This document shows positions 15,621 through 23,526 of a DNA stretch of 64,000 nucleotides, one piece after another. The translations under genes and the position numbers were made by a program. The stretch spans positions 556,649-620,648 of the forward strand of contig CAWDDB010000013.1 of the NCBI GenBank assembly GCA_963800975.1, in the 5' to 3' direction. Position 1 is the first letter of the stretch; every line of letters starts with the position of its first letter. This DNA is from JALYGY01 sp963800975 (GTDB taxonomy: Bacteria > Actinomycetota > Rubrobacteria > Rubrobacterales > Rubrobacteraceae). The notes under the pieces were generated by a model. The model searched no databases, was not told the origin of the DNA, and saw only the letters and a program-made list of their open reading frames with translations.

Positions 15621-17435
15621 CTACCCGCCCCTCCCGAGTGCCCGGTCCAGGTTGAAGGCCGCGCTGATAAGGGTCAGGTGGGTGAAGGCCTGGGGGAAGT
15701 TGCCGAGGGCCTCGCCGCTCGGGCCGATCTCTTCTGCGTAGAGCCCCAGGTGGTTGGCGTAACCGAGCATCTGCTCGAAGATTAGCCTGGCCTCTTCGAG
15801 CCTGCCAGCGCGCGTCAGCGCCTCGACGAGCCAGAACGTGCACAGGCTGAAGGTTCCCTCATCGCCCATGAGCCCGTCCGCCGACTTCTCGACGTCGTAA
15901 CGGAAGACCAGGCCGTTTGAGACCAGGCCGCCGCTCTTCGGCGGCCGGTTGATGGCGTTGAGGGTGCTGAGCATCCTCGGGTCCTTCGGCGAGACGAAGA
16001 ACACGAGGGGCATGATCAGGGTGGACGCGTCCAGGGTGTCCTCGCCGTAGGCCTGCACGAACGCCTGGCGCTCGGAACTCCACCCGTTCTCCATGATCTC
16101 CTCGTAGATCTCGTCCCTTACCGCGAGCCACCGCGCACGGTCGGCCGGAAAGGAGCGCTTGGAGGCTAGCCTCAGGCCCCGGTCGACGGCGACCCAGCAC
16201 ATAAGCCTGGAATACACGAAGTTGCGCCTCCCGCCCCTTACCTCCCAGACGCCCTCGTCTTCTTGCCGCCAATTGTCGCAGACCCAGTCGATGAGGCCGC
16301 GCAGGTGCGTCCACAGGTCGTAGGAGATGGGGTCCCCGTACTTGTTGTACAGGTAGACCGCGTCCATAAGCTCGCCGTTTATGTCGAGCTGCAGCTGGTC
16401 GTAGGCGCCGTTGCCGATCCGGACCGGGCGCGAGCGCCTGTAGCCCTCCAGGTGGTCCAGGGTCTCCTCGGTAAGCTCCCTCCTCCCGTCTATCCCGTAC
16501 ATGAGCTGCAGGGTTCCATCCGGCTCTGGCGAGTAGAAGCGGTCACCGAGCCAGGCCATGAACGCCTCGGCCTCGTCGGTAAACCCGATGCGCAACAGCC
16601 CGTAGAGGGTAAAGGCGGCGTCCCGGATCCAGGTAAAGCGGTAATCCCAGTTGCGCTCGCCGCCGATGCTCTCGGGGAGACTGGTTGTTGGGGCCGCGAC
16701 GATCGCCCCCGTCGGCTCGAAGGTGAGGAGCTTGAGCGTGAGGGCCGAGCGGTGGACCATCTCGCGCCATCGTCCGGCGTAGGTCGACCTGGAGAGCCAC
16801 CGGCGCCAGTAGGCGACGGTCCGCCCGAACAACACCCGCTCCTCTTGGTCGGTCAGCTGGCTCCCACACCCGGCCCAGGGTTCGATCTGGCGCAGCACGA
16901 AGACGGCGCTCTCTTCCTCCCGCAGCGTAAAGCCGGCCGCGACCCCTGCGCCCTCGGGCTGCAGGGGAACACCGGTAGCCAGGGCCAGGCTCAGACCATC
17001 CGAGCGGAAACACGCGCCCCCTTCGCTCACCTCCGTCTCGTGCTCCGCGCGGGCGTAGTCGAACGCCGGGGAGCACTCCATTTGGAACGCGATCTCTCCC
17101 CTGACCACTTCGACGCGCCGGATCAGCCCCTGATGGTCGCGCGAGGGTACATCCACGGGCATGTAGTCCGTGATCTCCGCCACCCCGTCCGGGGTGAAGA
17201 ACCGCGTGACCAGGACGTTGGTGTCGGGCCAGTAGAGTTGCTTGCGCGTCACGCCGTCCAATACCGGGGCTATCTTGAAGCGCCCGCCCTTGCCTTCGTC
17301 GAGCAGGGCCGCGAAGACGCTCGGGGAGTCGAAGCTCGGGAGGCAAAGCCAGTCTACGGATCCGTCCATGCCGACCAGAGCCACGCTGTGCAGATCCCCG
17401 ACGATCCCGTAGTCCTCTATAGGCTGGTAGGCCAT
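15621..17435 (-). CDS. Glycoside hydrolase family 15 (glucoamylase/trehalase-like)
   Basis: 604 residues, no signal peptide, so cytoplasmic. The start is the standard GH15 opening YQPIEDYGIVGDLHSVALVG then GSVDWLCLPSFDSPSVFAALL. The (alpha/alpha)6 barrel carries RNWDYRFTWIRDAAFTLYGL. Candidate catalytic acids are the Glu of EDEGVWEVRGG and the Glu pair in YAEEIGPSGEALGNFPQAF. The family includes bacterial trehalases and glucoamylases that act on intracellular alpha-glucans or trehalose; the two cannot be told apart here. ATG 17435 with AAAGGGCG upstream. Divergent from the sigma factor gene. Confidence 0.95.
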   Translation of the reverse strand: MAYQPIEDYGIVGDLHSVALVGMDGSVDWLCLPSFDSPSVFAALLDEGKGGRFKIAPVLDGVTRKQLYWPDTNVLVTRFFTPDGVAEITDYMPVDVPSRDHQGLIRRVEVVRGEIAFQMECSPAFDYARAEHETEVSEGGACFRSDGLSLALATGVPLQPEGAGVAAGFTLREEESAVFVLRQIEPWAGCGSQLTDQEERVLFGRTVAYWRRWLSRSTYAGRWREMVHRSALTLKLLTFEPTGAIVAAPTTSLPESIGGERNWDYRFTWIRDAAFTLYGLLRIGFTDEAEAFMAWLGDRFYSPEPDGTLQLMYGIDGRRELTEETLDHLEGYRRSRPVRIGNGAYDQLQLDINGELMDAVYLYNKYGDPISYDLWTHLRGLIDWVCDNWRQEDEGVWEVRGGRRNFVYSRLMCWVAVDRGLRLASKRSFPADRARWLAVRDEIYEEIMENGWSSERQAFVQAYGEDTLDASTLIMPLVFFVSPKDPRMLSTLNAINRPPKSGGLVSNGLVFRYDVEKSADGLMGDEGTFSLCTFWLVEALTRAGRLEEARLIFEQMLGYANHLGLYAEEIGPSGEALGNFPQAFTHLTLISAAFNLDRALGRGG

Positions 17436-17499
17436 GGCGCCCTTTCGTTTGTGGGTACTCCGCCTCTACTAATGTTAGAGCGTCCGGCAAACCGACCTC

Positions 17500-17531
17500 T
17501 TACTTTTCGGGCGCCGGCGCCCTCTGTACAA
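17500..17531 (+). promoter_or_regulatory. Candidate promoter with GC palindrome upstream of sigma gene
   Basis: An extended -10 TGTACAAT (TACAAT 17526-17531) lies 50 nt before the sigma factor start. The spacer holds a perfect 14-bp palindrome GGGCGCCGGCGCCC (17509-17522), which could be an operator. A TTACTT (17500-17505) sits 20 bp upstream of the -10, longer than ideal. Confidence 0.4.
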
Positions 17532-17580
17532 TGCGGACCCGCGCGTGCGAAGGCGGTGGGTTTCGGCAGAGAAGGGCGCC

Positions 17581-18186
17581 ATGATCAAGCGCACCAACGA
17601 GCAGTGGACCGCCGCGCTGCGGGGCCGCGATAAGGAAGAAGCCCTCGCGGAGCTGCGCTCAGAGCTGGTGCGCGGCCTCAGGGTCGCCCTTCCCGGCCAA
17701 TCGGGGGGCACCGAACCTTCTGTCGAAGATTTTGTCCAGGAAGCGCTCGTGAAGATCCTCGACAACCTCGACTCCTTCAGGGGCGAGAGCCGCTTCGTGG
17801 TCTGGGCCCAGAAGATCGCCACGCGCACGGCCTTCGCCGAGATGCGGCGCCTGAGGTGGCGCGACGTCTCGCTCGAAGAGGCGATCCTGCGCCACGAGAC
17901 GAGCGAGAATGCCCAGGTCGACCCGCTGGACGACCCAGAGCGGGCCGCAACCCGGATGGCGGTTATGCGCCAGTTCCGGCGATTTATCGACGAGGAGCTG
18001 ACCGAGAGGCAGCGCCGGGCCCTGCTCGCCGCCCTGGCCGAGATGCCGCTGGAGGAGATCGCGCGTCGCATGGGCACCAACCGCAACGCGCTATACAAGC
18101 TCTTGCACGACGCTCGCAAGAGGCTGAAAAGGAGGATGATGGCGGAGGGAATCTCCCTGCAAGACGTGCTCAGCGCGTTCGACTAG
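17581..18186 (+). CDS. ECF-type RNA polymerase sigma factor
   Basis: 201 residues. Region 2 is seen in VEDFVQEALVKILDNLDSFR (D/E-x-VQE core) with WAQKIATRTAFAEMRR, region 4 in ELTERQRRALLAALAEMPLE then EIARRMGTNRNALYKLLHDA. No region 3, so an ECF factor of the RpoE class. The ATG at 17581 has GAGAAGGG upstream and the frame before it is not sigma-like. Followed 52 nt later by a small HxxxCxxC protein that is a likely anti-sigma factor, so activity may be released on a signal sensed by that partner. Confidence 0.9.
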   Translation: MIKRTNEQWTAALRGRDKEEALAELRSELVRGLRVALPGQSGGTEPSVEDFVQEALVKILDNLDSFRGESRFVVWAQKIATRTAFAEMRRLRWRDVSLEEAILRHETSENAQVDPLDDPERAATRMAVMRQFRRFIDEELTERQRRALLAALAEMPLEEIARRMGTNRNALYKLLHDARKRLKRRMMAEGISLQDVLSAFD

Positions 18187-18238
18187 GGGCAGCAAATGCT
18201 ACGATGTGTGCAATCCGTTTAGGAGGGGATGCGGGCGG

Positions 18239-18478
18239 GTGTTCGTCGACCAGGAATACTTTACGGCGGTGGTAGAGGAGATAGCGGGGGTACGGGAGTA
18301 CGAGATCGGCTGCGAGGAGTGCTACGAGCAGGTGGACCTCTTTGTGGAGCTGGTTCACTCCGGCTTCGACGCGGCCCAACTCATGCCGCTCGTTCAGCAA
18401 CACCTCGAGCTGTGCGACGAGTGCCGCGAAGAGTTCGAGGTGCTGCTCGAGGCCCTGCGGGCGACGGGATACGCCTGA
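18239..18478 (+). CDS. Small zinc-finger protein, likely anti-sigma factor
   Basis: About 79 residues from GTG 18239, with AGGAGGGG 11 nt upstream; ATG 18206 in the same frame is possible but has no ribosome site. The C-terminal QHLELCDECREEFEVLLEAL has the H-x3-C-x2-C arrangement of the zf-HC2/ZAS anti-sigma fold. An extra GCEECYEQVDL earlier in the protein adds a second Cys pair. No membrane helix, so a soluble anti-sigma, probably redox- or zinc-responsive, acting on the sigma factor just upstream. Confidence 0.75.
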   Translation: MFVDQEYFTAVVEEIAGVREYEIGCEECYEQVDLFVELVHSGFDAAQLMPLVQQHLELCDECREEFEVLLEALRATGYA

Positions 18479-18528
18479 GTTCGTCCCCTGGGCGAACCGC
18501 CTTCGGGCGTCCCGAAGTCGACCTCGGT

Positions 18529-19272
18529 CTACGCCGCGGTCAGCACGATGGGTCGCCCCTTCGTAACGACGATCGTGTGCTCGTGGTGGGCGGCCGGGCT
18601 GCCGTCAGCGGTCTTTATAGTCCAGCCGTCTGCGTCCTCGATCGTCCAGGTTGAGCCCGAGGAGATTATCGGCTCTATGGTTATGACGAGGCCCTCCCGG
18701 AGCGAGGTACCTAGCCTGCGATCGTAGTAGTTTGGGATCGTCGGGGGCTCGTGTATGGTCCGCCCGACCCCGTGGCTGCAAAGTTCCGCGAGCACGCCGA
18801 AGCCCCTGCGACGCACGGCCGTCTCCACGACGCGCCCGATCTTGTTGACGGGCCGTCCGGCTCGCGCGACGGCCGCGGCCCGTTCGAAGGCCAGCTCGGC
18901 GCAGTCTCGCAGTTCGTCGTGCAAGCTAGAGGCCGGTGGCACGGCTACCGTGACGGCCGCGTCCGCCACGAACCCGTCCAGCTCGGCGGTGACGTCGACC
19001 TTGAGCAGGTCGCCGGGCTGGATCACGCGCCCCCCAGGCACGCCGTGCACCGCCTCGTCGTTCACGCTTATGCAGTTCACGCCGGGGAAGCCCTTCATGA
19101 GCCGCGGCGCCGACCTGGCCCCGTGCCTCTCGAAGACGCGCTCGCCGACCGCGTCAAGCTCAGCCGTCGTCATCCCCGGCTGCACGCGCTCCTTCATCTC
19201 TCTGAGGGCGAGCCCGACGACGCGCCCCACCCTGCGTAGCCCAGCGAGGTCTCTCTCGGATTCGACTGTCAC
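18529..19272 (-). CDS. map: Methionine aminopeptidase, type I
   Basis: 247 residues from GTG 19272, which has AAGGAG 8 nt upstream; the frame continues 17 codons further without a better site. Metal ligands: Asp in LLKVDVTAELDGF, Asp in VADAAVTVAV, His in CSHGVGRTIHEPP, Glu in VITIEPIISSG and Glu in HHEHTIVVTK. Substrate His is in DEAVHGVPGG. Removes N-terminal Met from nascent proteins. It stands alone here rather than with adk/secY in a ribosomal operon, so it may be a second copy. Confidence 0.94.
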   Translation of the reverse strand: MTVESERDLAGLRRVGRVVGLALREMKERVQPGMTTAELDAVGERVFERHGARSAPRLMKGFPGVNCISVNDEAVHGVPGGRVIQPGDLLKVDVTAELDGFVADAAVTVAVPPASSLHDELRDCAELAFERAAAVARAGRPVNKIGRVVETAVRRRGFGVLAELCSHGVGRTIHEPPTIPNYYDRRLGTSLREGLVITIEPIISSGSTWTIEDADGWTIKTADGSPAAHHEHTIVVTKGRPIVLTAA

Positions 19273-19388
19273 GAGCGGGCTCCTTCTCGAAGATGCCGTT
19301 GCTGTCGCCTCAGTATCGCCCAAGATCTCTGCTCTCGCGTCCCAGATTGCGCGGTCTGGTATAGAATTAGGGCAGAGGAGGCAGTAGC

Positions 19389-19856
19389 TTGGAGAGCATG
19401 GAGATCGTTTTCTGGGCCGTACTGGCCGCCCTCGCTTTCGTTGGGGAGCTATTCACAGTATCTTTCTTTCTGCTCTTCTTCTCGTTGGGCGCGCTGGTCG
19501 GCCTGGCCGCGGCCTTGCTCGGGTTGGGGATCACGGCCCAGGCGCTCGGGTTCGTGGCTGGCTCGGTACTGAGCATGGTCGTGTTGCGTCCGGCTTTGAT
19601 GCACAGGATCTCCTTCCGGGGCAGCGAGCAGTACGAGAGCCACGACGCCGTCACGGGCCGGAGCGGGGTCGTGACCGATCGCATAGAGCCAGGTTCGAGC
19701 GGGACGGTACGCATAGGAAGCGGGCAGTTCTGGAGCGCCCGCTCGGTCTACCCCGACGAGGCCATAGAGGCCGGGGCGCGGGTACGGGTTCTGGACACGG
19801 ACGGCATAACGGCCCTTGTCGAGGCCGTTGGGATCGAGGAAGGAGACAAGTCATGA
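19389..19856 (+). CDS. NfeD-family membrane protein
   Basis: About 155 residues; start TTG 19389 (AGGAGG 7 nt upstream) or ATG 19398. Three hydrophobic helices (VFWAVLAALAFVGELFTV; FFLLFFSLGALVGLAAALLG; ALGFVAGSVLSMVVLRP) precede a soluble OB-fold-like domain (GRSGVVTDRIEPGSSGTVRI; FWSARSVYPDEAIEAGARV). This is the short NfeD type that pairs with an SPFH protein. Its last four bases overlap the SPFH gene, supporting a functional pair in membrane microdomain organisation. TAGAAT at 19362-19367 is a likely -10. Confidence 0.92.
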   Translation: MESMEIVFWAVLAALAFVGELFTVSFFLLFFSLGALVGLAAALLGLGITAQALGFVAGSVLSMVVLRPALMHRISFRGSEQYESHDAVTGRSGVVTDRIEPGSSGTVRIGSGQFWSARSVYPDEAIEAGARVRVLDTDGITALVEAVGIEEGDKS

Positions 19857-20983
19857 GCGTAGGTCTCATCGTACTGGGCGTGGTGGCGCTGGTCGTTTTC
19901 CTGGTGGCTGCGAGGACGATCAGGATCATCCCGCAGAGCCGGGTAGCGATCGTGCAGCGGCTCGGACGCTACCACCGGACGGCGCAGAGCGGGCTGACCT
20001 TCGTGGTGCCCGTGGTGGACCGGATGCTGCCGAAGACCGACCTGAGGGAGCAGGTCATCGCCTTCCAGCCCCAGGCCGTCATAACCAGCGACAACGTGGG
20101 GATGCAGATCTCCACCGTCGTCTACTACCAGGTCGTCGACGCCAGGGCCTCCGAGTACGAGGTCGCCGACTTCCACCTGGCGCTCGAGCAGATCACCCAG
20201 ACCACGCTGCGCAACGTCATAGGCAACCTCATCCTGGACAAGACGCTTACCTCCAGGGACGAGATCAACGCCAAGCTCCGCACCGTGCTCGACGAGGTAA
20301 CCGAGAAGTGGGGCATCAGGGTGACGAGGGTGGAGCTGAAGGAGATCATCCCACCGAGGGACATCCAGCAGGCTATGGAGAAGCAGATGCAAGCGGAGCG
20401 GACGCGCCGCGCCGCGATTCTGACCGCCGAGGGCGACAAGCGCGCCGCCATCCTGAAGTCCGAGGGCGAGAAGGAGTCGGCGATCCTGAGGGCCGAGGGC
20501 GACCAGCGGGCCGCCGTGTTGCGCGCCGAGGGCGAGGCCGAGGCGTACCGCAACGTCCAGGCGGCCCAGATCGAGATGACCGGCAAGCTATTCGAGCGCC
20601 TCGATTCCTCCGAGCTCTCCCCCGAGTCCCTCCGCTTCCTCTACCTGAGGGCGCTTCCCGAGATGGCCCAGGGCCCGGCAAGCAAGCTCTTCGTGGTCCC
20701 CTCGGAGATACAGGACCTCGCGGGGGCGATCGGTACCCTGGCCGGAGGCGCGGGCCTCGCCAACGAGGACGGCGCCGAGCCCAGAGCAACGCCAGCTCCG
20801 GGGCCCGGCTCGCCGCAACTCGGGGAGCCGGAGCCTGCCCGGCGAGTAACGGCCCACGAAGTTCATGGGCGAGAAGACCAGGAGGCGGCACTCCAACCCC
20901 TGGAGCGTGTGGACCGGCATCCTCAGGCACCCGCTCGTCTACATTCCGTTCTAGAACCGCAGCTGGAAAAGGTGCCGCCGTAG
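19853..20983 (+). CDS. SPFH/Band 7 (stomatin/QmcA-like) protein with an aberrant C-terminus
   Basis: 376 residues. One N-terminal membrane helix (LIVLGVVALVVFLVAARTI), then a Band 7 domain (IPQSRVAIVQRLGRYHRTAQ; LREQVIAFQPQAVITSDNVG; TLRNVIGNLILDKTLTSRD) and a long charged coiled coil (AAILTAEGDKRAAILKSEGE). Works with NfeD at the membrane. The family part ends near AGAIGTLAGGAG; the last ~60 residues are Pro/Arg-rich, overlap a different-frame gene remnant (20865-21008) and look like read-through after a small indel. A TAA in the neighbouring frame at about 20847 may be the original stop. Confidence 0.88.
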   Translation: MSVGLIVLGVVALVVFLVAARTIRIIPQSRVAIVQRLGRYHRTAQSGLTFVVPVVDRMLPKTDLREQVIAFQPQAVITSDNVGMQISTVVYYQVVDARASEYEVADFHLALEQITQTTLRNVIGNLILDKTLTSRDEINAKLRTVLDEVTEKWGIRVTRVELKEIIPPRDIQQAMEKQMQAERTRRAAILTAEGDKRAAILKSEGEKESAILRAEGDQRAAVLRAEGEAEAYRNVQAAQIEMTGKLFERLDSSELSPESLRFLYLRALPEMAQGPASKLFVVPSEIQDLAGAIGTLAGGAGLANEDGAEPRATPAPGPGSPQLGEPEPARRVTAHEVHGREDQEAALQPLERVDRHPQAPARLHSVLEPQLEKVPP

Positions 20984-21008
20984 CGTCGACGTGCAGGTCG
21001 TGTCTTGA
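20865..21008 (+). pseudogene. DUF6653-like gene fragment with nonsense TAG
   Basis: From ATG 20865 the frame reads MGEKTRRRHSNPWSVWTGIL then RHPLVYIPF, TAG (20952-20954), NRSWKR. The HSNPWSVWT block and the PF-W-NRSW pattern resemble the N-terminal part of the DUF6653 small membrane protein family; a TGG (Trp) to TAG change would explain the stop. The rest of the family (further helices) is missing before the next gene at 21079. It overlaps the out-of-frame tail of the SPFH gene. Confidence 0.5.
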
Positions 21009-21078
21009 ATCGCACACCGGATCACCGGCCCTTGCTACTATGCGAGGGCACCCACGGCGGGCAAAGGAGGTCCGAGGA

Positions 21079-21978
21079 GTGAACGTTCTCATCAGCGGCG
21101 CGACAGGCCTGATCGGGTCGGCGCTCTCGCAGGAGCTGGAGGGTGGCGGACACGTCGTGACGCGCCTGACCCGCTCGCCGAAAGAGGCCAACGATATCCG
21201 TTGGGATCCTGAGGCCGGCACGATAGAAGGCTCCCTGGAGGGGTACGACGCCGTCGTCAACCTGGCCGGAGAGACCATCTTCTCCGGTCCCACCGATCGC
21301 TGGACCCCCTCCAAGAAAGAGCGCATCATGCAGAGCCGCAGGAAGGGGACGCGCCTGCTCGCCGAGACCATCGCTGGCCTACCCACGCCGCCCGCGGTGA
21401 TGGTCAGCGCCTCGGCGATCGGCTACTACGGCGACAGGGGAGACGAGGTCCTGCTCGAGGACAGCAGGCCCGGCTCGGACTTTCTCGCCGAGGTGTGCAA
21501 GGTCTGGGAGGCATCGGCCGACCCCGCCCGCGAGGCTGGCATCCGGGTCGTCAACCCGCGCTTCGGCCTCGTGCTGAGCCCCAAGGTCGGCACCCTTGGC
21601 ACGACGTTGCCTATCTTCAAGCTTGGTGCAGGAGGCAAGATCGGGGGCGGCAGCCAGTGGTGGAGCTGGGTAGCTATCGACGACGTCGTGGGAGCCGTCG
21701 TCCACGCCCTCGAAGACGACTCTGTTGAGGGCGCGGTCAACGTCGGCAGCCCGAACCCCATGACCAACGAGGCGTACACGAAGGTCCTCGGCAGCGTCCT
21801 GGACCGCCCCACCGTCCTCCCCGTCCCGGCAGCGGCCCTACGCCTCGGCCTCGGCGAGGTGGCCGACGCCCTGCTCCTCGCGAGCCAGCGCGTAGAGCCG
21901 GCGAAGCTGAAGGAGACGGGATACGGGTTCCGCTACCCCGAGCTCGAGAGCGCGCTGCGGCACCTGCTCGGGAGGTAG
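21079..21978 (+). CDS. TIGR01777-family NAD(P)-dependent epimerase-like protein
   Basis: 299 residues from GTG 21079, with AAGGAGG and CGAGGAG upstream. Rossmann motif VLISGATGLIGSALSQELE, then AVVNLAGETIFSG, WTPSKKERIMQSRRKGT and SASAIGYYGDRGD, all typical of the YfcH/SDR39U family; the C-terminal DUF1731 part ends ETGYGFRYPELESALRHLLG. The SDR Tyr lies in IGYYGD. Cellular substrate of the family is not established. Ends 3 nt before the deaminase gene, so the two are probably cotranscribed. Confidence 0.93.
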   Translation: MNVLISGATGLIGSALSQELEGGGHVVTRLTRSPKEANDIRWDPEAGTIEGSLEGYDAVVNLAGETIFSGPTDRWTPSKKERIMQSRRKGTRLLAETIAGLPTPPAVMVSASAIGYYGDRGDEVLLEDSRPGSDFLAEVCKVWEASADPAREAGIRVVNPRFGLVLSPKVGTLGTTLPIFKLGAGGKIGGGSQWWSWVAIDDVVGAVVHALEDDSVEGAVNVGSPNPMTNEAYTKVLGSVLDRPTVLPVPAAALRLGLGEVADALLLASQRVEPAKLKETGYGFRYPELESALRHLLGR

Positions 21979-21981
21979 GCC

Positions 21982-22422
21982 GTGGACCACGAGCGCTACA
22001 TGCGAAGGGCAATCGAGCTGGCCAGGGACAACCCGGACGCGCCTTTCGGGTGCGTCGTCGTCGACGCGGGCGAGATCGTGGCCGAGGGGCTGAACGACGC
22101 CGAGCGTAGCCCAATCCTGCACGGCGAGATGGCCGCCGTTATAGATCTCATGGAGGCCCGCCCGGACATAAGCCGCGAGGACCTCGTCCTCTACACCACC
22201 GCCGAGCCGTGCCCGATGTGCGCGGGCGCCATCTACTGGTGCGGCATCCCGCGCGTCGTCTACGGGACCTCGACCGAGACCCTGAAGGCTCGCGGCTGGT
22301 CGCAGATAGAAATCTCCTGCGAAGAGGTCTCTAGTCGCGCCACGCCAACCGGTTTTGAGGTCACGGGCGGCGTGCTGGAGGCGGAGTGCGACGCGCTGTT
22401 CCAGGAGATGCCGAAGGGTTGA
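21982..22422 (+). CDS. Cytidine/deoxycytidylate deaminase-family nucleoside deaminase
   Basis: 146 residues, GTG start. Zinc site: His and catalytic Glu in PILHGEMAAVIDL (HGE in place of the more usual HAE) and two Cys in AEPCPMCAGAIYWCG. The YMRRAIELARDNPDAPFGCV opening is that of the TadA/guanine deaminase branch. It lacks the Arg/Lys-rich C-terminus of true TadA, so a free-base or nucleoside substrate is more likely than tRNA. Sits 3 nt after the epimerase-like gene and ends before a large palindrome. Confidence 0.9.
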   Translation: MDHERYMRRAIELARDNPDAPFGCVVVDAGEIVAEGLNDAERSPILHGEMAAVIDLMEARPDISREDLVLYTTAEPCPMCAGAIYWCGIPRVVYGTSTETLKARGWSQIEISCEEVSSRATPTGFEVTGGVLEAECDALFQEMPKG

Positions 22423-22435
22423 ACCCCGGCACATT

Positions 22436-22475
22436 GCGTGCGTAGGGGCGGTTCGCGAACCGCCCCTACGCACGC
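22436..22475. repeat. 40-bp perfect palindrome, GTAGGGGC type
   Basis: Left arm GCGTGCGTAGGGGCGGTTCG, right arm its exact reverse complement, no spacer. It lies between the convergent deaminase and prephenate dehydrogenase genes, just 8 nt from the latter's stop. It shares the GTAGGGGC / GCCCCTAC core with the palindrome at 2644-2673, indicating a dispersed repeat family. It may also serve as a two-way terminator. Confidence 0.85.
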
Positions 22476-22483
22476 GAACCGCC

Positions 22484-23509
22484 TTACCCCAGGATCTCCG
22501 CCCCGAAGCTCGCGTCCCGAAGCAGGTCCCTGGCCAACGGCGCGGCGCCGGCGTCGAGCGTCAAGACGAGGGCAGCCCGCTCCGTGTTGGAGTGCCTCAC
22601 GTAGAGATCGAGGATGTTTATGTTGTTCGACCCCAGGAGGGTCGTCACCTCGGCGAAGACGCCGGGCCTGTTCTCCACCGGGATCGCCAGCTCGACGTTC
22701 TCGCCGCCCTTCTCGACGAGGATGCCGCCGAGGGCATCGTAAGCGTCGCGAGCGTCGAGGAAGCGCTGTTGCATGACCTCGCGGTCCTTGATCTCGCTCC
22801 CCAGCTGGGCCATCGCCCCCGCGAACGCCCCGAGCGCCTCGCCGAGGGCTGGCGCGTTCTCGGCCAGGATGTCCGACCACAGCGCGGGGTTGGACGCGCC
22901 CACCCGCGTGAGGTCCCGGAACGACGGGCCCGCGAACGATAAGGCTTCGGGCGAGATGTCCGAGGCGACCTTCAGGAGCGCCGCCGCCATGAGGTGCGGC
23001 AGGTGCGAGAGGGCGGCCATAAGCAGGTCGTGTTTCTCGGGGTCGACGGCTGTGGGCACGGCGCCGAGCTCCCTCACGAACCCGGAGACCTCGCGGTAGG
23101 CGTAGGGGTCGGTCTTCTCCGTCGGGGTGAGGAAGTAGCGGGCGCCCTTGAAGAGGTCGGCGCGCGCGTGCGCTACGCCGGAGAGCTGGCTACCTGCCAT
23201 CGGGTGCCCGCCCACGAACCGCAGGCCTCGCTCCTGGGCCTCGGTCACGATAGCGCTCTTGGTGCTCGCGACGTCGGTAACGAGGGCGTCGGTGGGCGGG
23301 AGCTCGGCGGCGAGATCCGTGACCATCGAGATGGGGGCGGCGAGCACGACGAGGTCCGCGCCGCGTGCCTCATCGAGCGTCGAGGGCCGGTCTATGGCGC
23401 CGGTAGAGGCGGCCTCGTCGAGGACCTCGGGCCTGTCCACGCCGACCACGTCCCACCCGGCGGCGCGGGCGGCCAGGCCGACGGAGCCCCCGATGAGGCC
23501 GACGCCCAC
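22484..23509 (-). CDS. tyrA: Prephenate dehydrogenase with C-terminal ACT domain
   Basis: 341 residues from GTG 23509. Converts prephenate to 4-hydroxyphenylpyruvate in tyrosine synthesis. NAD motif GVGLIGGSVGLAARAAGWDVV, then VTDVASTKSAIV, FVGGHPMAGSQLSGVAHA with the catalytic His, and HDLLMAALSHLPHLMAAAL. A C-terminal ACT domain (VENRPGVFAEVTTLLGSNNI) suggests feedback control by tyrosine. With the GTG start, beta-strand 1 (TLGIV) is lost. An in-frame CTG at 23530 overlaps the stop of the upstream aminotransferase gene as CTGA, with AGGGG 7 nt before it, and may be the real start. Confidence 0.93.
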   Translation of the reverse strand: MGVGLIGGSVGLAARAAGWDVVGVDRPEVLDEAASTGAIDRPSTLDEARGADLVVLAAPISMVTDLAAELPPTDALVTDVASTKSAIVTEAQERGLRFVGGHPMAGSQLSGVAHARADLFKGARYFLTPTEKTDPYAYREVSGFVRELGAVPTAVDPEKHDLLMAALSHLPHLMAAALLKVASDISPEALSFAGPSFRDLTRVGASNPALWSDILAENAPALGEALGAFAGAMAQLGSEIKDREVMQQRFLDARDAYDALGGILVEKGGENVELAIPVENRPGVFAEVTTLLGSNNINILDLYVRHSNTERAALVLTLDAGAAPLARDLLRDASFGAEILG

Positions 23510-23526
23510 TATCCCGAGGGTTCGGC

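Noticed and set aside
19816..21978. 720-aa ORF through the SPFH gene into the epimerase-like gene
   Set aside because: The first 421 codons are a shadow frame of SPFH; GTG 21079 with a strong SD starts the real protein.
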